Source: JBBQKI01 sp038326725
GTDB taxonomy: Bacteria > Bacteroidota > Bacteroidia > Flavobacteriales > Flavobacteriaceae
Direction of reading: 5' to 3'
Assembly (NCBI GenBank): GCA_038326725.1
Contig: JBBQKI010000060.1
Location: 1-7,616 of the forward strand
DNA length: 7,616 nucleotides
The translations under genes and the position numbers were made by a program. Numbering within the stretch: position 1 is the first letter of the stretch; every line of letters starts with the position of its first letter. This document shows, piece after piece, positions 1 through 7,463 of the stretch. The notes beneath the pieces are model-generated. The model did not search any database. It was not told the origin of the DNA and was given only the letters and a program-made list of their open reading frames with translations.

Positions 1-444
1 ACGATCACTACCTACAAAAATCCATTCATTATTACTTCCATCTTTACCAAGATGGTACATGGCATTATGGATGTCACCTTTTCCGGTAACACTTGAATTT
101 GCCCAAGACCAAGTATTGGGGTCATCATTAAATTTTGAACCACCTGTAAATGAATTATCATCATTAGTACTATAAACGTCCCGCACTAATCTTGTGAGAT
201 TACTATTAATGGGAGTACCGTCATTATTCAGCACGAAACCACCTGCGCCTGCGGGTCCTTGAACCCAATCTCCAACCCCAACGGTGGGTGTATTTGATTC
301 CAGATTTCCATCAATGTGAAACCCTCCAGTTGGAACAGTAACATTCACTATTTGTGCATGTAAAATTCCAACACATGAAATTATCCATACAGATATAAAA
401 ACTGAAAGTCTTTTTATATTTTTGAAAGAAGTAATATTATACAT
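1..444 (-). CDS. Secreted protein, N-terminal part (possible type IX secretion cargo), truncated by window edge
   Basis: An open frame runs from ATG at 442-444 to the left edge, giving 148 residues with no stop, so only the N-terminus is visible. Residues 1-30 look like a Sec signal peptide: Lys8, Lys11 and Arg12, then a hydrophobic run (LSVFISVWIISCVGIL), with likely cleavage after LHA before Gln31. IISC (Cys24) resembles a lipobox, but the hydrophobic core continues past it, so signal peptidase I seems more likely. The mature part is rich in Gly, Asn, Asp and Trp, with segments such as IDGNLESNTP, GDWVQGPAGAGGFVLNNDG, KFNDDPNTWSW and KGDIHNAMYHLGKDG. From memory, this pattern opens large secreted flavobacterial proteins that end in type IX sorting or gliding-associated domains. 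Those domains would lie outside the window, so export route and function are inference. AGAGG (447-451) is only 2 nt from the ATG, too close for a normal Shine-Dalgarno site. A -7 promoter element lies about 70 bp upstream. Confidence 0.8.
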   Translation of the reverse strand, partial: MYNITSFKNIKRLSVFISVWIISCVGILHAQIVNVTVPTGGFHIDGNLESNTPTVGVGDWVQGPAGAGGFVLNNDGTPINSNLTRLVRDVYSTNDDNSFTGGSKFNDDPNTWSWANSSVTGKGDIHNAMYHLGKDGSNNEWIFVGSDR

Positions 445-516
445 ATCCTCTGTTTTTTTTAAAAATTTTCCAAAAGAAAAATGCTAGAATTGCTTTACAT
501 TTCGCATTTAACTTTT

Positions 517-524
517 CAAAGATA
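517..524 (-). promoter_or_regulatory. Bacteroidota-type -7 promoter element for the secreted-protein gene
   Basis: On the minus strand this reads TATCTTTG, an exact match to TAnnTTTG, the -7 element recognised by the Bacteroidota primary sigma factor. It faces the secreted-protein gene and would start transcription near 510, leaving an A-rich leader of about 65-70 nt. The partner -33 element is not convincing: the nearest TTTG (554-557) is 29 bp upstream, against the usual spacing of roughly 19 bp. The call rests on the -7 match and its position. Confidence 0.45.
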
Positions 525-863
525 CAGTGGAAAAATTGTTAAAATTTTATACGCAAACAAGTATTAGTTGAACTGTAAAGAATAGTCGGTAAACTACATT
601 TTGAAGAGGAAAAATTGGGAAATTTTGTAAGAAAAGTATGTACGTAATAGCACGTATAACCTAATTTTTATAGTCTTTTGAGAGGTTCGGATTTAGCCTA
701 CAAAATGACCTCAATCCAGGAAAAGTTCTTTTTTTTGAAACACTTTTAAAGATAGTTTTATAATGAAAATACCTTAAATTTTCCACACTTAAACTTGTGG
801 CTAAAAAAGATTACGGGCAATGTTTTTAGTTTTTAAAAAAACTTTAATTCCTTCAACAAAACT

Positions 864-871
864 TATCTTTG
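864..871 (+). promoter_or_regulatory. Bacteroidota-type -7 promoter element for prfC
   Basis: TATCTTTG matches the Bacteroidota -7 consensus TAnnTTTG exactly and lies 21 bp before the prfC ATG. Transcription would begin near 877, giving a very short leader of about 15 nt. No good TTTG lies at the -33 position; the region around 841-847 reads ACTTTAA, a weak match at best. The gap between the element and the ATG has no Shine-Dalgarno sequence, only A/T-rich bases after a C5 run, as is common in this phylum. Confidence 0.65.
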
Positions 872-892
872 CCCCCAATTTATCAATAACAA

Positions 893-2497
893 ATGTCCTT
901 AAATAAAGAAATACAAAGAAGGCGAACCTTCGGGATTATCTCTCACCCCGATGCCGGAAAAACCACTTTAACCGAGAAACTGTTGCTTTTTGGTGGAGCC
1001 ATACAAGAGGCCGGGGCCGTAAAAAGCAACAAAATTAAAAAAGGCGCCACCAGCGATTTTATGGAGATTGAACGCCAACGTGGAATTTCTGTCTCCACAT
1101 CCGTTTTGGCTTTTGAATATGAAGGAATCAAGATTAACATCCTTGACACGCCCGGCCACAAGGATTTCGCAGAAGATACTTTCAGGACACTAACGGCGGT
1201 GGACAGCGTTATCGTTGTCATTGACGTGGCAAAAGGTGTGGAAGAACAAACCGAAAAGTTGGTGGAAGTATGCCGCATGCGCAATATTCCCATGTTGGTT
1301 TTCATTAATAAAATGGACCGGGAGGGGAAAGATGCCTTCGACCTTTTGGACGAAATTGAGCAAAAACTGAAATTGCGTGTTACTCCCTTAAGTTTTCCGA
1401 TAGGTATGGGATATGATTTTAAGGGCATCTATAATATTTGGGAGAAAAACCTGAACCTCTTCAGCGGCGACAGTCGAAAAAATATAGAGGAAACTATTGA
1501 GATAGAAAATATAAACAGTAAGGAAATCGATAAGCTTGTTGGGGAAAAACCCGCTAAAACATTACGGGAAAACCTGGAACTGGTTTATGAAGTTTATCCC
1601 CCTTTTAACAGGGAAGAATATTTGGAAGGTGCTTTACAACCTGTTTTCTTCGGATCTGCGTTAAATAATTTTGGTGTTCGCGAATTGTTGGATTGCTTTG
1701 TAGAAATTGCCCCCACGCCCCGACCAAAAGAAAGCAATACCCGGATAGTGAATCCCGAGGAAAAGGAATTTTCGGGTTTTGTCTTTAAAATTCATGCAAA
1801 CATGGACCCGAAGCATCGAGACCGTTTGGCTTTTGTGAAAATTGTTTCCGGGACCTTTGAAAGGAATGCACCTTACCTCCACGTGCGTCAGGGGAAAAAA
1901 CTAAAATTTTCCAGCCCAAATGCTTTCTTTGCCGAAAAGAAACAAATCGTGGATATTTCATATCCGGGAGATATTGTTGGCCTTCACGACACTGGGAATT
2001 TTAAAATCGGGGACACGCTTACCGAAGGCGAAGAAATGCAGTACCGGGGCATCCCGAGTTTTTCGCCGGAACATTTTAAATATATCAACAATGCCGACCC
2101 CATGAAAAGCAAGCAACTTGAAAAGGGCATCGATCAATTGATGGATGAAGGGGTAGCGCAACTTTTTACTTTGGAGTTGAATGGCAGAAAAGTAATAGGA
2201 ACCGTCGGAGCGCTTCAGTTTGAAGTAATCCAATACCGTTTGGAGCACGAATATGGCGCAACCTGTTCCTATGAAAATTTAAACGTTTTTAAAGCATGTT
2301 GGGTGGAACCTGAAAATCTCAAAAGTGAAGAATTCGCTGATTTCAAAAGGGTAAAAGCAAAATTTTTGGCGAAAGATAAAAGGGACCAACTTGTTTTCTT
2401 TGCCGATTCGGCATTTACGTTACAAATGACACAATCAAAATACCCACATATAAAATTGCATTTTGTAAGTGAGTTTGAAAAAACCGAAAGTAAATAA
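893..2497 (+). CDS. prfC: Peptide chain release factor 3 (RF3), translational GTPase
   Basis: RF3 is a cytoplasmic GTPase that binds the ribosome after peptide release and drives RF1 or RF2 off it, recycling them during translation termination. The 534 residues match the usual RF3 length (about 529 in E. coli). GTPase motifs are intact: P-loop SHPDAGKTT (17-25), switch I RGISV (63-67), G3 DTPGH (85-89), G4 NKMD (139-142) and G5 GSA (254-256). The SHPDAGKTT form, rather than the GHVDHGKT of EF-Tu or the GHIDAGKTT of EF-G, points to RF3. After the G domain comes a beta-barrel domain (about 290-385) and the RF3 C-terminal domain, including VAQLF and VIGTVGALQFEVIQYRLEHEYG. The ATG at 893 fits the family N-terminus (MSLNKEIQRRRTFGIISHPDAGK) and lies just after a strong -7 element. 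It is transcribed alone, convergent with the DUF3467 gene, and ends before a shared terminator. No frameshift or missing motif was seen. Confidence 0.98.
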   Translation: MSLNKEIQRRRTFGIISHPDAGKTTLTEKLLLFGGAIQEAGAVKSNKIKKGATSDFMEIERQRGISVSTSVLAFEYEGIKINILDTPGHKDFAEDTFRTLTAVDSVIVVIDVAKGVEEQTEKLVEVCRMRNIPMLVFINKMDREGKDAFDLLDEIEQKLKLRVTPLSFPIGMGYDFKGIYNIWEKNLNLFSGDSRKNIEETIEIENINSKEIDKLVGEKPAKTLRENLELVYEVYPPFNREEYLEGALQPVFFGSALNNFGVRELLDCFVEIAPTPRPKESNTRIVNPEEKEFSGFVFKIHANMDPKHRDRLAFVKIVSGTFERNAPYLHVRQGKKLKFSSPNAFFAEKKQIVDISYPGDIVGLHDTGNFKIGDTLTEGEEMQYRGIPSFSPEHFKYINNADPMKSKQLEKGIDQLMDEGVAQLFTLELNGRKVIGTVGALQFEVIQYRLEHEYGATCSYENLNVFKACWVEPENLKSEEFADFKRVKAKFLAKDKRDQLVFFADSAFTLQMTQSKYPHIKLHFVSEFEKTESK

Positions 2498-2552
2498 ATT
2501 GTTTTTGGAAACAAGAATATATCCTCTGCCAAGAGCTTAAAGCGTATAGCAT

Positions 2553-2583
2553 AAAAAAATCCAGCTTTTAGCTGGATTTTTTT
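2553..2583. terminator. Bidirectional rho-independent terminator between prfC and the DUF3467 gene
   Basis: A perfect 13-bp inverted repeat: A7 TCCAGC (2553-2565), a 5-nt loop (2566-2570) and GCTGGA T7 (2571-2583). Read on either strand it gives a GC-containing hairpin whose 3' arm is a run of seven U, the classic intrinsic terminator form. It begins 55 nt after the prfC stop codon and 4 nt after the stop codon of the opposing DUF3467 gene, so it can end both convergent transcripts. Confidence 0.93.
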
Positions 2584-2587
2584 GTGT

Positions 2588-2908
2588 TTAAGCTTCTCCC
2601 GTAGGCCCAAAATTCAAAGGAATCGGGGGTTGCTCAAAATCCTTAATTTCTCCATTCGCCTTTTCAAAACGCTTGATATTGTCGTTCAAAGCTTTGAGGA
2701 ACCTTTTGGCATGCTGAGGCGTTAAAATGATTCGCGACTTAACCTTGCTTTTAGGAATCCCCGGCATGATGGTCACAAAATCAACCACGAATTCCGAAAC
2801 GGAATGGTTGATAATTGCAAGGTTGCTGTAAATTCCCTGAGCCACGGCTTCATCTAGTTCAATATTAATTTGTCCCTGCTTGGGCGGTGTTTTTTTTGGT
2901 TCTGCCAT
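2588..2908 (-). CDS. DUF3467 domain protein encoded downstream of rpoC
   Basis: A 106-residue protein, probably soluble and cytoplasmic: it has no signal peptide or membrane segment. I recognise it as the DUF3467 family from the order of segments: a polar, Lys/Pro-rich N-terminus (1-11), INIELDEAVAQGIYSNLAII (15-34), HSVSEFVVDFVTIMPG (35-50), KVKSRIILTPQHAKRFLKAL (55-74), a charged helix (75-90) and a Pro-rich tail. The molecular function is unknown to me. Its position after rpoC on the same strand, with a 184-bp gap, is one I associate with Bacteroidota genomes and suggests a link to transcription, but that is inference. The ATG at 2906-2908 is chosen because it gives the full domain. No Shine-Dalgarno sequence precedes it. 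A hairpin sits 16 nt upstream. Read-through from rpoC or a weak local promoter could supply its transcript, and the 2553-2583 terminator ends it. Confidence 0.9.
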   Translation of the reverse strand: MAEPKKTPPKQGQINIELDEAVAQGIYSNLAIINHSVSEFVVDFVTIMPGIPKSKVKSRIILTPQHAKRFLKALNDNIKRFEKANGEIKDFEQPPIPLNFGPTGEA

Positions 2909-2924
2909 CGTAAACTTGTTTATG

Positions 2925-2942
2925 CTTCCGCGAAGGCGGAAG
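2925..2942. repeat. Short GC-clamped hairpin upstream of the DUF3467 gene
   Basis: Arms CTTCCGC (2925-2931) and GCGGAAG (2936-2942) form a perfect 7-bp stem with a 4-nt loop. It lies 16 nt before the DUF3467 start codon, so it would sit in that gene's leader RNA. The form (TTCCGC, a short loop, GCGGAA) resembles small palindromes that recur between genes in many flavobacterial genomes, and resembles the hairpin at 7464-7483 in this window. It has no U-run after it on either strand, so it is not a standard terminator. Confidence 0.6.
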
Positions 2943-2967
2943 TCTTAATTAATTAAATTCTACTATA

Positions 2968-3000
2968 AGAAGAATCCCGTAATCTAAACGGGATTCTTCT
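2968..3000. terminator. 12-bp inverted repeat after rpoC, possible terminator
   Basis: Arms AGAAGAATCCCG (2968-2979) and CGGGATTCTTCT (2989-3000) pair perfectly over 12 bp around a 9-nt loop. In the minus-strand direction of rpoC, the stem is followed by an AU-rich stretch (TATAGTAGAATTTAATT) rather than a clean U-run, so termination may be partial or factor-aided. It starts 92 nt after the rpoC stop codon. It could end or trim the rpoBC transcript while letting some transcription reach the DUF3467 gene. Confidence 0.5.
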
Positions 3001-3047
3001 ATTTTGATTTCAAAGATCCTGCCTTGCGGCGAGATAGTTAGCTGCAG

Positions 3048-3084
3048 CCATTTCTTTTCAACCCGAAAGGGTTTCAAGAAATGG
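3048..3084. repeat. Long imperfect hairpin directly downstream of rpoC
   Basis: CCATTTCTT (3048-3056) pairs with AAGAAATGG (3076-3084) over 9 bp. After an internal loop (3 nt against 2 nt), AACCC (3060-3064) pairs with GGGTT (3069-3073) around a 4-nt loop that reads TTTC on the rpoC transcript strand. It starts 8 nt beyond the rpoC stop codon. No U-run follows in the rpoC direction, so a 3'-end stabilising or processing structure is as likely as a terminator. The role is inferred. Confidence 0.6.
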
Positions 3085-3092
3085 TGCGCTCA

Positions 3093-6000
3093 CTAATTAT
3101 AATTTACTTCTTGTTTCTCGCGGGTCATCGCTTCCAGTTCCTGTTTTGAACCCACGATAATGGTATCATAAGTCCTCATTCCGGTTCCGGCTGGGATTCT
3201 ATGGCCCACGATTACATTTTCCTTCAATCCTTCCAGAGTATCCACTTTTCCTGCAACTGCAGCCTCGTTCAATACTTTAGTTGTTTCCTGGAAGGAAGCA
3301 GCTGAAATGAATGATTTGGTCTGCAATGATGCGCGGGTAATACCCTGCAAAATTGGTGTTGCCGTTGCCGGAACCGCGTCGCGTGCTTCGGCCAACTGCT
3401 TGTCAGACCTTTTCAATAATGAATTTTCATCACGCAATACACGGGAAGAAAGGATTTGCCCTTCTTTTATGTTTTCTGAATCCCCTGCATTGGTTACCAC
3501 TTTCATCCCGAAAATTTTATCGTTTTCTTCGATGAAATCATCTTTATGTGCTAGTTGATCTTCAAGGAAAAGGGTATCGCCCGGATCTTGAATTTGTACC
3601 TTACGCATCATTTGACGTACCACAACTTCAAAATGTTTGTCGTTGATTTTCACACCTTGCAAACGGTATACTTCCTGCACTTCATTAACCAAGTATTGTT
3701 GTACTGCCGAAGGGCCCTTGATTCGAAGGATGTCTTCCGGTGTTATGGATCCGTCGGATAAAGGCATTCCTGCACGCACGTAGTCGTTCTCCTGAACCAA
3801 AATTTGATTGGAAAGTTTCACTAAATAACGCTTCACTTCACCAAGTTTGGATTCAACTATAATTTCACGATTTCCACGTTTAATTTTCCCGAAGGAAATT
3901 ACCCCGTCAATCTCGCTTACTACAGCAGGGTTGGAAGGATTACGTGCTTCGAAAAGCTCGGTAACTCGCGGAAGACCTCCGGTAATATCCCCGGCTTTCG
4001 CGGAACGACGTGGTATTTTTACCAACACTTTCCCTATTTTGATCTTATCACCATCGTCCACCATTAAGTGGGCCCCAACGGGAAGGTTATAGGAACGGAT
4101 CACTTCATCTTTCTTACCTAAAATTTGAAGGGTAGGAATTCGTTTTTTGTCCCTAGATTCGGAAATTACTTTTTCTTGGAAACCGGTTTGTTCATCTATT
4201 TCTACTTGATAGGTAATCCCTTGAACGATATTTTCATATTTGATTTTTCCGGCAAATTCCGAAATAATTACCCCGTTATATGGATCCCACGAACAAACTA
4301 CCTCTCCTGCAGAAAGGTTATCGCCATTCTTAACAAAAATACTGGACCCGTAAGGAATATTGTTGGTGCTCAACGTAATCCCGGTTTTCTTGTCCATTAA
4401 TTTTATTTCAGAAGTACGCGAAATAACAATGTCCACCGTTCGGCCTTGATTATCTTCTCCTTTTACGGTTTTAAGATCTTCGATTTCAGCTTTTCCATCA
4501 AACCTAACAACCAATTTGTTTTCTTCGGAAATATTTCCCGCAATACCCCCCACGTGGAAGGTACGCAAAGTCAACTGTGTTCCGGGCTCTCCAATGGATT
4601 GTGCTGCCACAACACCAACGGCTTCGCCACGCTGTACCATTTTATTGGTAGCAAGGTTCCTTCCGTAGCAGGTGGAACAAATCCCTTTTTTAGCCTCACA
4701 AGTCAATGCCGAACGAACTTCAACTTTTTCAATTGGCGAAGCTTGAATAGCATCAGCAACTTTTTCAGTGATATGATCGCCCGAAGCAACAAGTAATTCT
4801 TTAGTCAACGGGTTAACAACATCATTTACAGAGGTACGTCCAACAATCCTGTCTGCCAAAGTTTCAACAACTTCTTCGTTTTTCTTTAAGGCTGAAACTT
4901 CAATCCCGCGCAATGTGCCGCAATCAACGATATTAATAATAACGTCCTGCGAAACATCCACTAAACGACGGGTCAAGTATCCTGCATCCGCTGTTTTTAA
5001 AGCGGTATCGGCAAGTCCTTTTCGCGCCCCGTGAGTTGAAATAAAATATTCCAAAATTGAAAGGCCTTCTTTAAAGTTCGAAAGGATAGGATTTTCAATA
5101 ATCTCCCCACCGCCGGAACTGGATTTTTTAGGTTTTGCCATCAAACCACGCATCCCGGTCAACTGACGAATTTGTTCTTTACTACCCCTTGCACCGGAAT
5201 CCAACATCATAAATACAGAGTTGAAACCTTGCTGATCTTCACGGATACGTTTCATGGAAAGTTCCGTCAATTGTGCGTTGGTCGCTGTCCAAATATCAAT
5301 TACCTGATTATAGCGTTCGGTATTGGTGATAAGCCCCATATTGTAGCTATTGTAAATAACATCTACTTGTTCATTGGCATTATCAATCATGGATTGCTTT
5401 TCAGCAGGAATGATAATATCCCCCAAACTAAAGGAAAGTCCACCTTCAAAAGCAAATTTGTACCCCAACCCTTTAATTTCATCAAGGAAATTTGAAGTGG
5501 TTGGCACATCGGTTACCTGAAGGATTTTCCCGATAATATCACGAAGCGATTTTTTGGTCAAAACTTCATTTATAAATCCTGCCGCTTCGGGAACTTGTTC
5601 ATTGAAAATTACCCTTCCCAAAGTTGTGGTAATAATTTGGTTTACCAAAACACCTGCTTCATTGAAGTCCTTCGCACGAATCCTTATTTCTGCATTAAGT
5701 TCTACTTTTCCTTCATTATAAGCAATGATTGCTTCTTCAGAGGAATAGAACGTCAAACCTTCGCCCAAAACCTTGTGTTCGGGTGTTGATTTTCTAAGTT
5801 TGGTCATATAATATAATCCCAAAACCATGTCTTGGGAAGGAACCGCAACTGGCGAACCATTTGCAGGGTTCAAAATATTATGCGAAGCCAACATCAAAAG
5901 TTGGCATTCCAAAATGGCCTCGGGACCAAGAGGAAGATGCACCGCCATTTGATCGCCATCAAAATCGGCGTTGAAAGCGGTACAAACCAATGGGTGAAGC

Positions 6001-7391
6001 TGGATTGCTTTTCCTTCGATCAGTTTTGGCTGGAAAGCCTGAATCCCCAAACGGTGCAATGTTGGGGCCCGGTTAAGCATAACCGGGTGGCCCTTCAATA
6101 CATTTTCAAGGATATCCCAAACTACGGGTTCTTTTTTGTCAATGATTTTTTTGGCAGATTTTACGGTTTTTACAATTCCCCTTTCAATCAGTTTCCTGAT
6201 TACAAAAGGCTTGTAAAGTTCCGCAGCCATATCTTTCGGAAGGCCGCACTCGAACAATTTCAATTCTGGCCCAACGACGATTACCGAACGAGCGGAATAA
6301 TCCACACGTTTCCCCAATAAGTTTTGACGGAAACGCCCTTGCTTCCCTTTCAATGAATCTGAAAGCGATTTTAACGGACGATTACTGTCGGTTTTTACGG
6401 CCGAAGATTTTCGGGTGTTGTCAAACAATGAATCCACCGATTCTTGAAGCATCCTTTTTTCATTTCTAAGAATTACTTCTGGAGCTTTTATTTCCATCAA
6501 TCGTTTTAAACGGTTGTTACGGATAATTACTCTACGGTAAAGATCGTTCAAATCGGAAGTGGCGAAACGGCCACCATCCAACGGCACCAATGGCCGAAGT
6601 TCAGGCGGGATTACGGGAATCACTTTCATAATCATCCATTCCGCTTTATTCTCGCGGTTATGGTTTGCCTCACGAAGCGCTTCAACTACCTGTAACCTTT
6701 TTAAAGCTTCAGTTTTTCGTTGTTTAGAGGTTTCGTTGTTCGCTTTATGACGAAGGTTGTATGAAAGGCTGTCAAGATCGATGCGCTGCAAAAGATCAAT
6801 CAAGCACTCTGCCCCCATTTTTGCTATAAATTTATTCGGATCTGTTTCGTCCAAATATTGGTTTTCCTGCGGAAGGGAATCCACGATGGCAAGGTATTCT
6901 TCTTCGGTAAGGAAGTCCAGTTTTTTTACTGCTTCGCCTCCTTCATATTTTGCAATACCGGATTGAATTACCACATAACGTTCGTAGTAAATGATCATAT
7001 CCAATTTCTTGGAAGGTAATCCAAGAAGGTACCCAATTTTGTTTGGCAAACTACGGAAATACCAAATATGCGCCACGGGAACCACCAAATTGATATGGCC
7101 CACACGGTCGCGGCGTACTTTCTTTTCGGTAACTTCTACCCCACAACGGTCGCAAACAATTCCTTTATAACGAATCCTTTTATACTTGCCGCAAGCACAC
7201 TCATAATCCTTTACAGGGCCAAAAATACGTTCACAGAAAAGGCCGTCGCGCTCTGGTTTGTGCGTGCGGTAATTGATCGTTTCTGGCTTTAAAACTTCTC
7301 CTCGTGAATCGGATAAAATGGATTCAGGCGAAGCAAGCCCAATAGAAATTTTGTCGAATTTCAATACTGTGTTTTCTTTATTTCTTGTCAT
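3093..7391 (-). CDS. rpoC: DNA-directed RNA polymerase subunit beta'
   Basis: This is the largest core RNA polymerase subunit; it holds the catalytic magnesium and forms the clamp and DNA channel. It is complete at 1432 residues, close to the E. coli subunit (1407). Visible motifs in order: zinc ribbon 1 (Cys65, 67, 80, 83), the switch and lid region including NLLGKRVDYSARSVIVVGP (357-375), RAPTLHRLGIQAFQP (441-455), the active site NADFDGDQ with Asp476, 478 and 480, the bridge helix (about 784-812), zinc site 2 (Cys824, 898, 905, 908) and the trigger loop (about 930-951 and 1133-1150). Between the trigger-loop halves lies an insertion of about 180 residues (about 952-1132), matching the position of SI3 in E. 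coli. The C-terminus keeps FISAASFQETTKVLNEAAVAGK and ENVIVGHRIPAGTG. The ATG at 7389-7391 gives the expected MTRNKEN start, with no Shine-Dalgarno sequence. It is second in the rpoBC unit, and no damage was seen. Confidence 0.99.
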   Translation of the reverse strand: MTRNKENTVLKFDKISIGLASPESILSDSRGEVLKPETINYRTHKPERDGLFCERIFGPVKDYECACGKYKRIRYKGIVCDRCGVEVTEKKVRRDRVGHINLVVPVAHIWYFRSLPNKIGYLLGLPSKKLDMIIYYERYVVIQSGIAKYEGGEAVKKLDFLTEEEYLAIVDSLPQENQYLDETDPNKFIAKMGAECLIDLLQRIDLDSLSYNLRHKANNETSKQRKTEALKRLQVVEALREANHNRENKAEWMIMKVIPVIPPELRPLVPLDGGRFATSDLNDLYRRVIIRNNRLKRLMEIKAPEVILRNEKRMLQESVDSLFDNTRKSSAVKTDSNRPLKSLSDSLKGKQGRFRQNLLGKRVDYSARSVIVVGPELKLFECGLPKDMAAELYKPFVIRKLIERGIVKTVKSAKKIIDKKEPVVWDILENVLKGHPVMLNRAPTLHRLGIQAFQPKLIEGKAIQLHPLVCTAFNADFDGDQMAVHLPLGPEAILECQLLMLASHNILNPANGSPVAVPSQDMVLGLYYMTKLRKSTPEHKVLGEGLTFYSSEEAIIAYNEGKVELNAEIRIRAKDFNEAGVLVNQIITTTLGRVIFNEQVPEAAGFINEVLTKKSLRDIIGKILQVTDVPTTSNFLDEIKGLGYKFAFEGGLSFSLGDIIIPAEKQSMIDNANEQVDVIYNSYNMGLITNTERYNQVIDIWTATNAQLTELSMKRIREDQQGFNSVFMMLDSGARGSKEQIRQLTGMRGLMAKPKKSSSGGGEIIENPILSNFKEGLSILEYFISTHGARKGLADTALKTADAGYLTRRLVDVSQDVIINIVDCGTLRGIEVSALKKNEEVVETLADRIVGRTSVNDVVNPLTKELLVASGDHITEKVADAIQASPIEKVEVRSALTCEAKKGICSTCYGRNLATNKMVQRGEAVGVVAAQSIGEPGTQLTLRTFHVGGIAGNISEENKLVVRFDGKAEIEDLKTVKGEDNQGRTVDIVISRTSEIKLMDKKTGITLSTNNIPYGSSIFVKNGDNLSAGEVVCSWDPYNGVIISEFAGKIKYENIVQGITYQVEIDEQTGFQEKVISESRDKKRIPTLQILGKKDEVIRSYNLPVGAHLMVDDGDKIKIGKVLVKIPRRSAKAGDITGGLPRVTELFEARNPSNPAVVSEIDGVISFGKIKRGNREIIVESKLGEVKRYLVKLSNQILVQENDYVRAGMPLSDGSITPEDILRIKGPSAVQQYLVNEVQEVYRLQGVKINDKHFEVVVRQMMRKVQIQDPGDTLFLEDQLAHKDDFIEENDKIFGMKVVTNAGDSENIKEGQILSSRVLRDENSLLKRSDKQLAEARDAVPATATPILQGITRASLQTKSFISAASFQETTKVLNEAAVAGKVDTLEGLKENVIVGHRIPAGTGMRTYDTIIVGSKQELEAMTREKQEVNYN

Positions 7392-7463
7392 AATTTTTTG
7401 AAAAAACTATTCTAATTCTTATTTATTTGAAACCTTTAAAATGATTTCGAAAAGAATCAAGAG

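Larger units (their letters stand above)
445..892. other. Divergent, AT-rich intergenic regulatory region
   Basis: This 448-bp gap separates the divergently transcribed secreted-protein gene and prfC. No frame in it looks like a gene. It is strongly AT-rich with several homopolymer runs, for example T8 at 453-460 and T8 at 729-736. It holds a promoter-like element for each flanking gene, close to the gene each would serve. The stretch between them (about 560-840) has no recognisable RNA gene or mobile element. The only structure noted there is a weak possible pseudoknot at 682-717. Confidence 0.7.

Noticed and set aside
365..380. Lipoprotein signal (IISC, Cys24) in the secreted protein
   Set aside because: The hydrophobic core continues for several residues past the Cys and ends in a better signal peptidase I site (LHA before Gln31), so lipidation seems less likely, though not excluded.
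783..800. Short inverted repeat CCACA/TGTGG upstream of prfC, considered as an operator
   Set aside because: Only 5 bp pair around an 8-nt spacer in AT-rich DNA; this is expected by chance and no regulator gene lies nearby.
952..1132. Not a base range of interest in prfC but the beta' residues 952-1132, considered as an unusual insertion in RpoC
   Set aside because: The insertion between the trigger-loop halves matches the SI3 position and character known from E. coli beta', so it is an ordinary lineage feature.
943..1428. 161-codon minus-strand open frame inside prfC
   Set aside because: It is antisense to the conserved GTPase domain of prfC, resembles no protein I know, and is explained by codon bias of the real gene on the other strand.
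3021..3048. GC-rich stretch with GCTGCAGC palindrome after rpoC, considered as a mobile-element remnant
   Set aside because: No target duplication, matching end or coding remnant is visible; the palindrome is 8 bp with no loop and can be chance.
5832..6320. 162-codon plus-strand open frame inside rpoC
   Set aside because: It is antisense to the active-site region of rpoC (NADFDGDQ), with no recognisable domain and no promoter; it is a shadow of the real gene.
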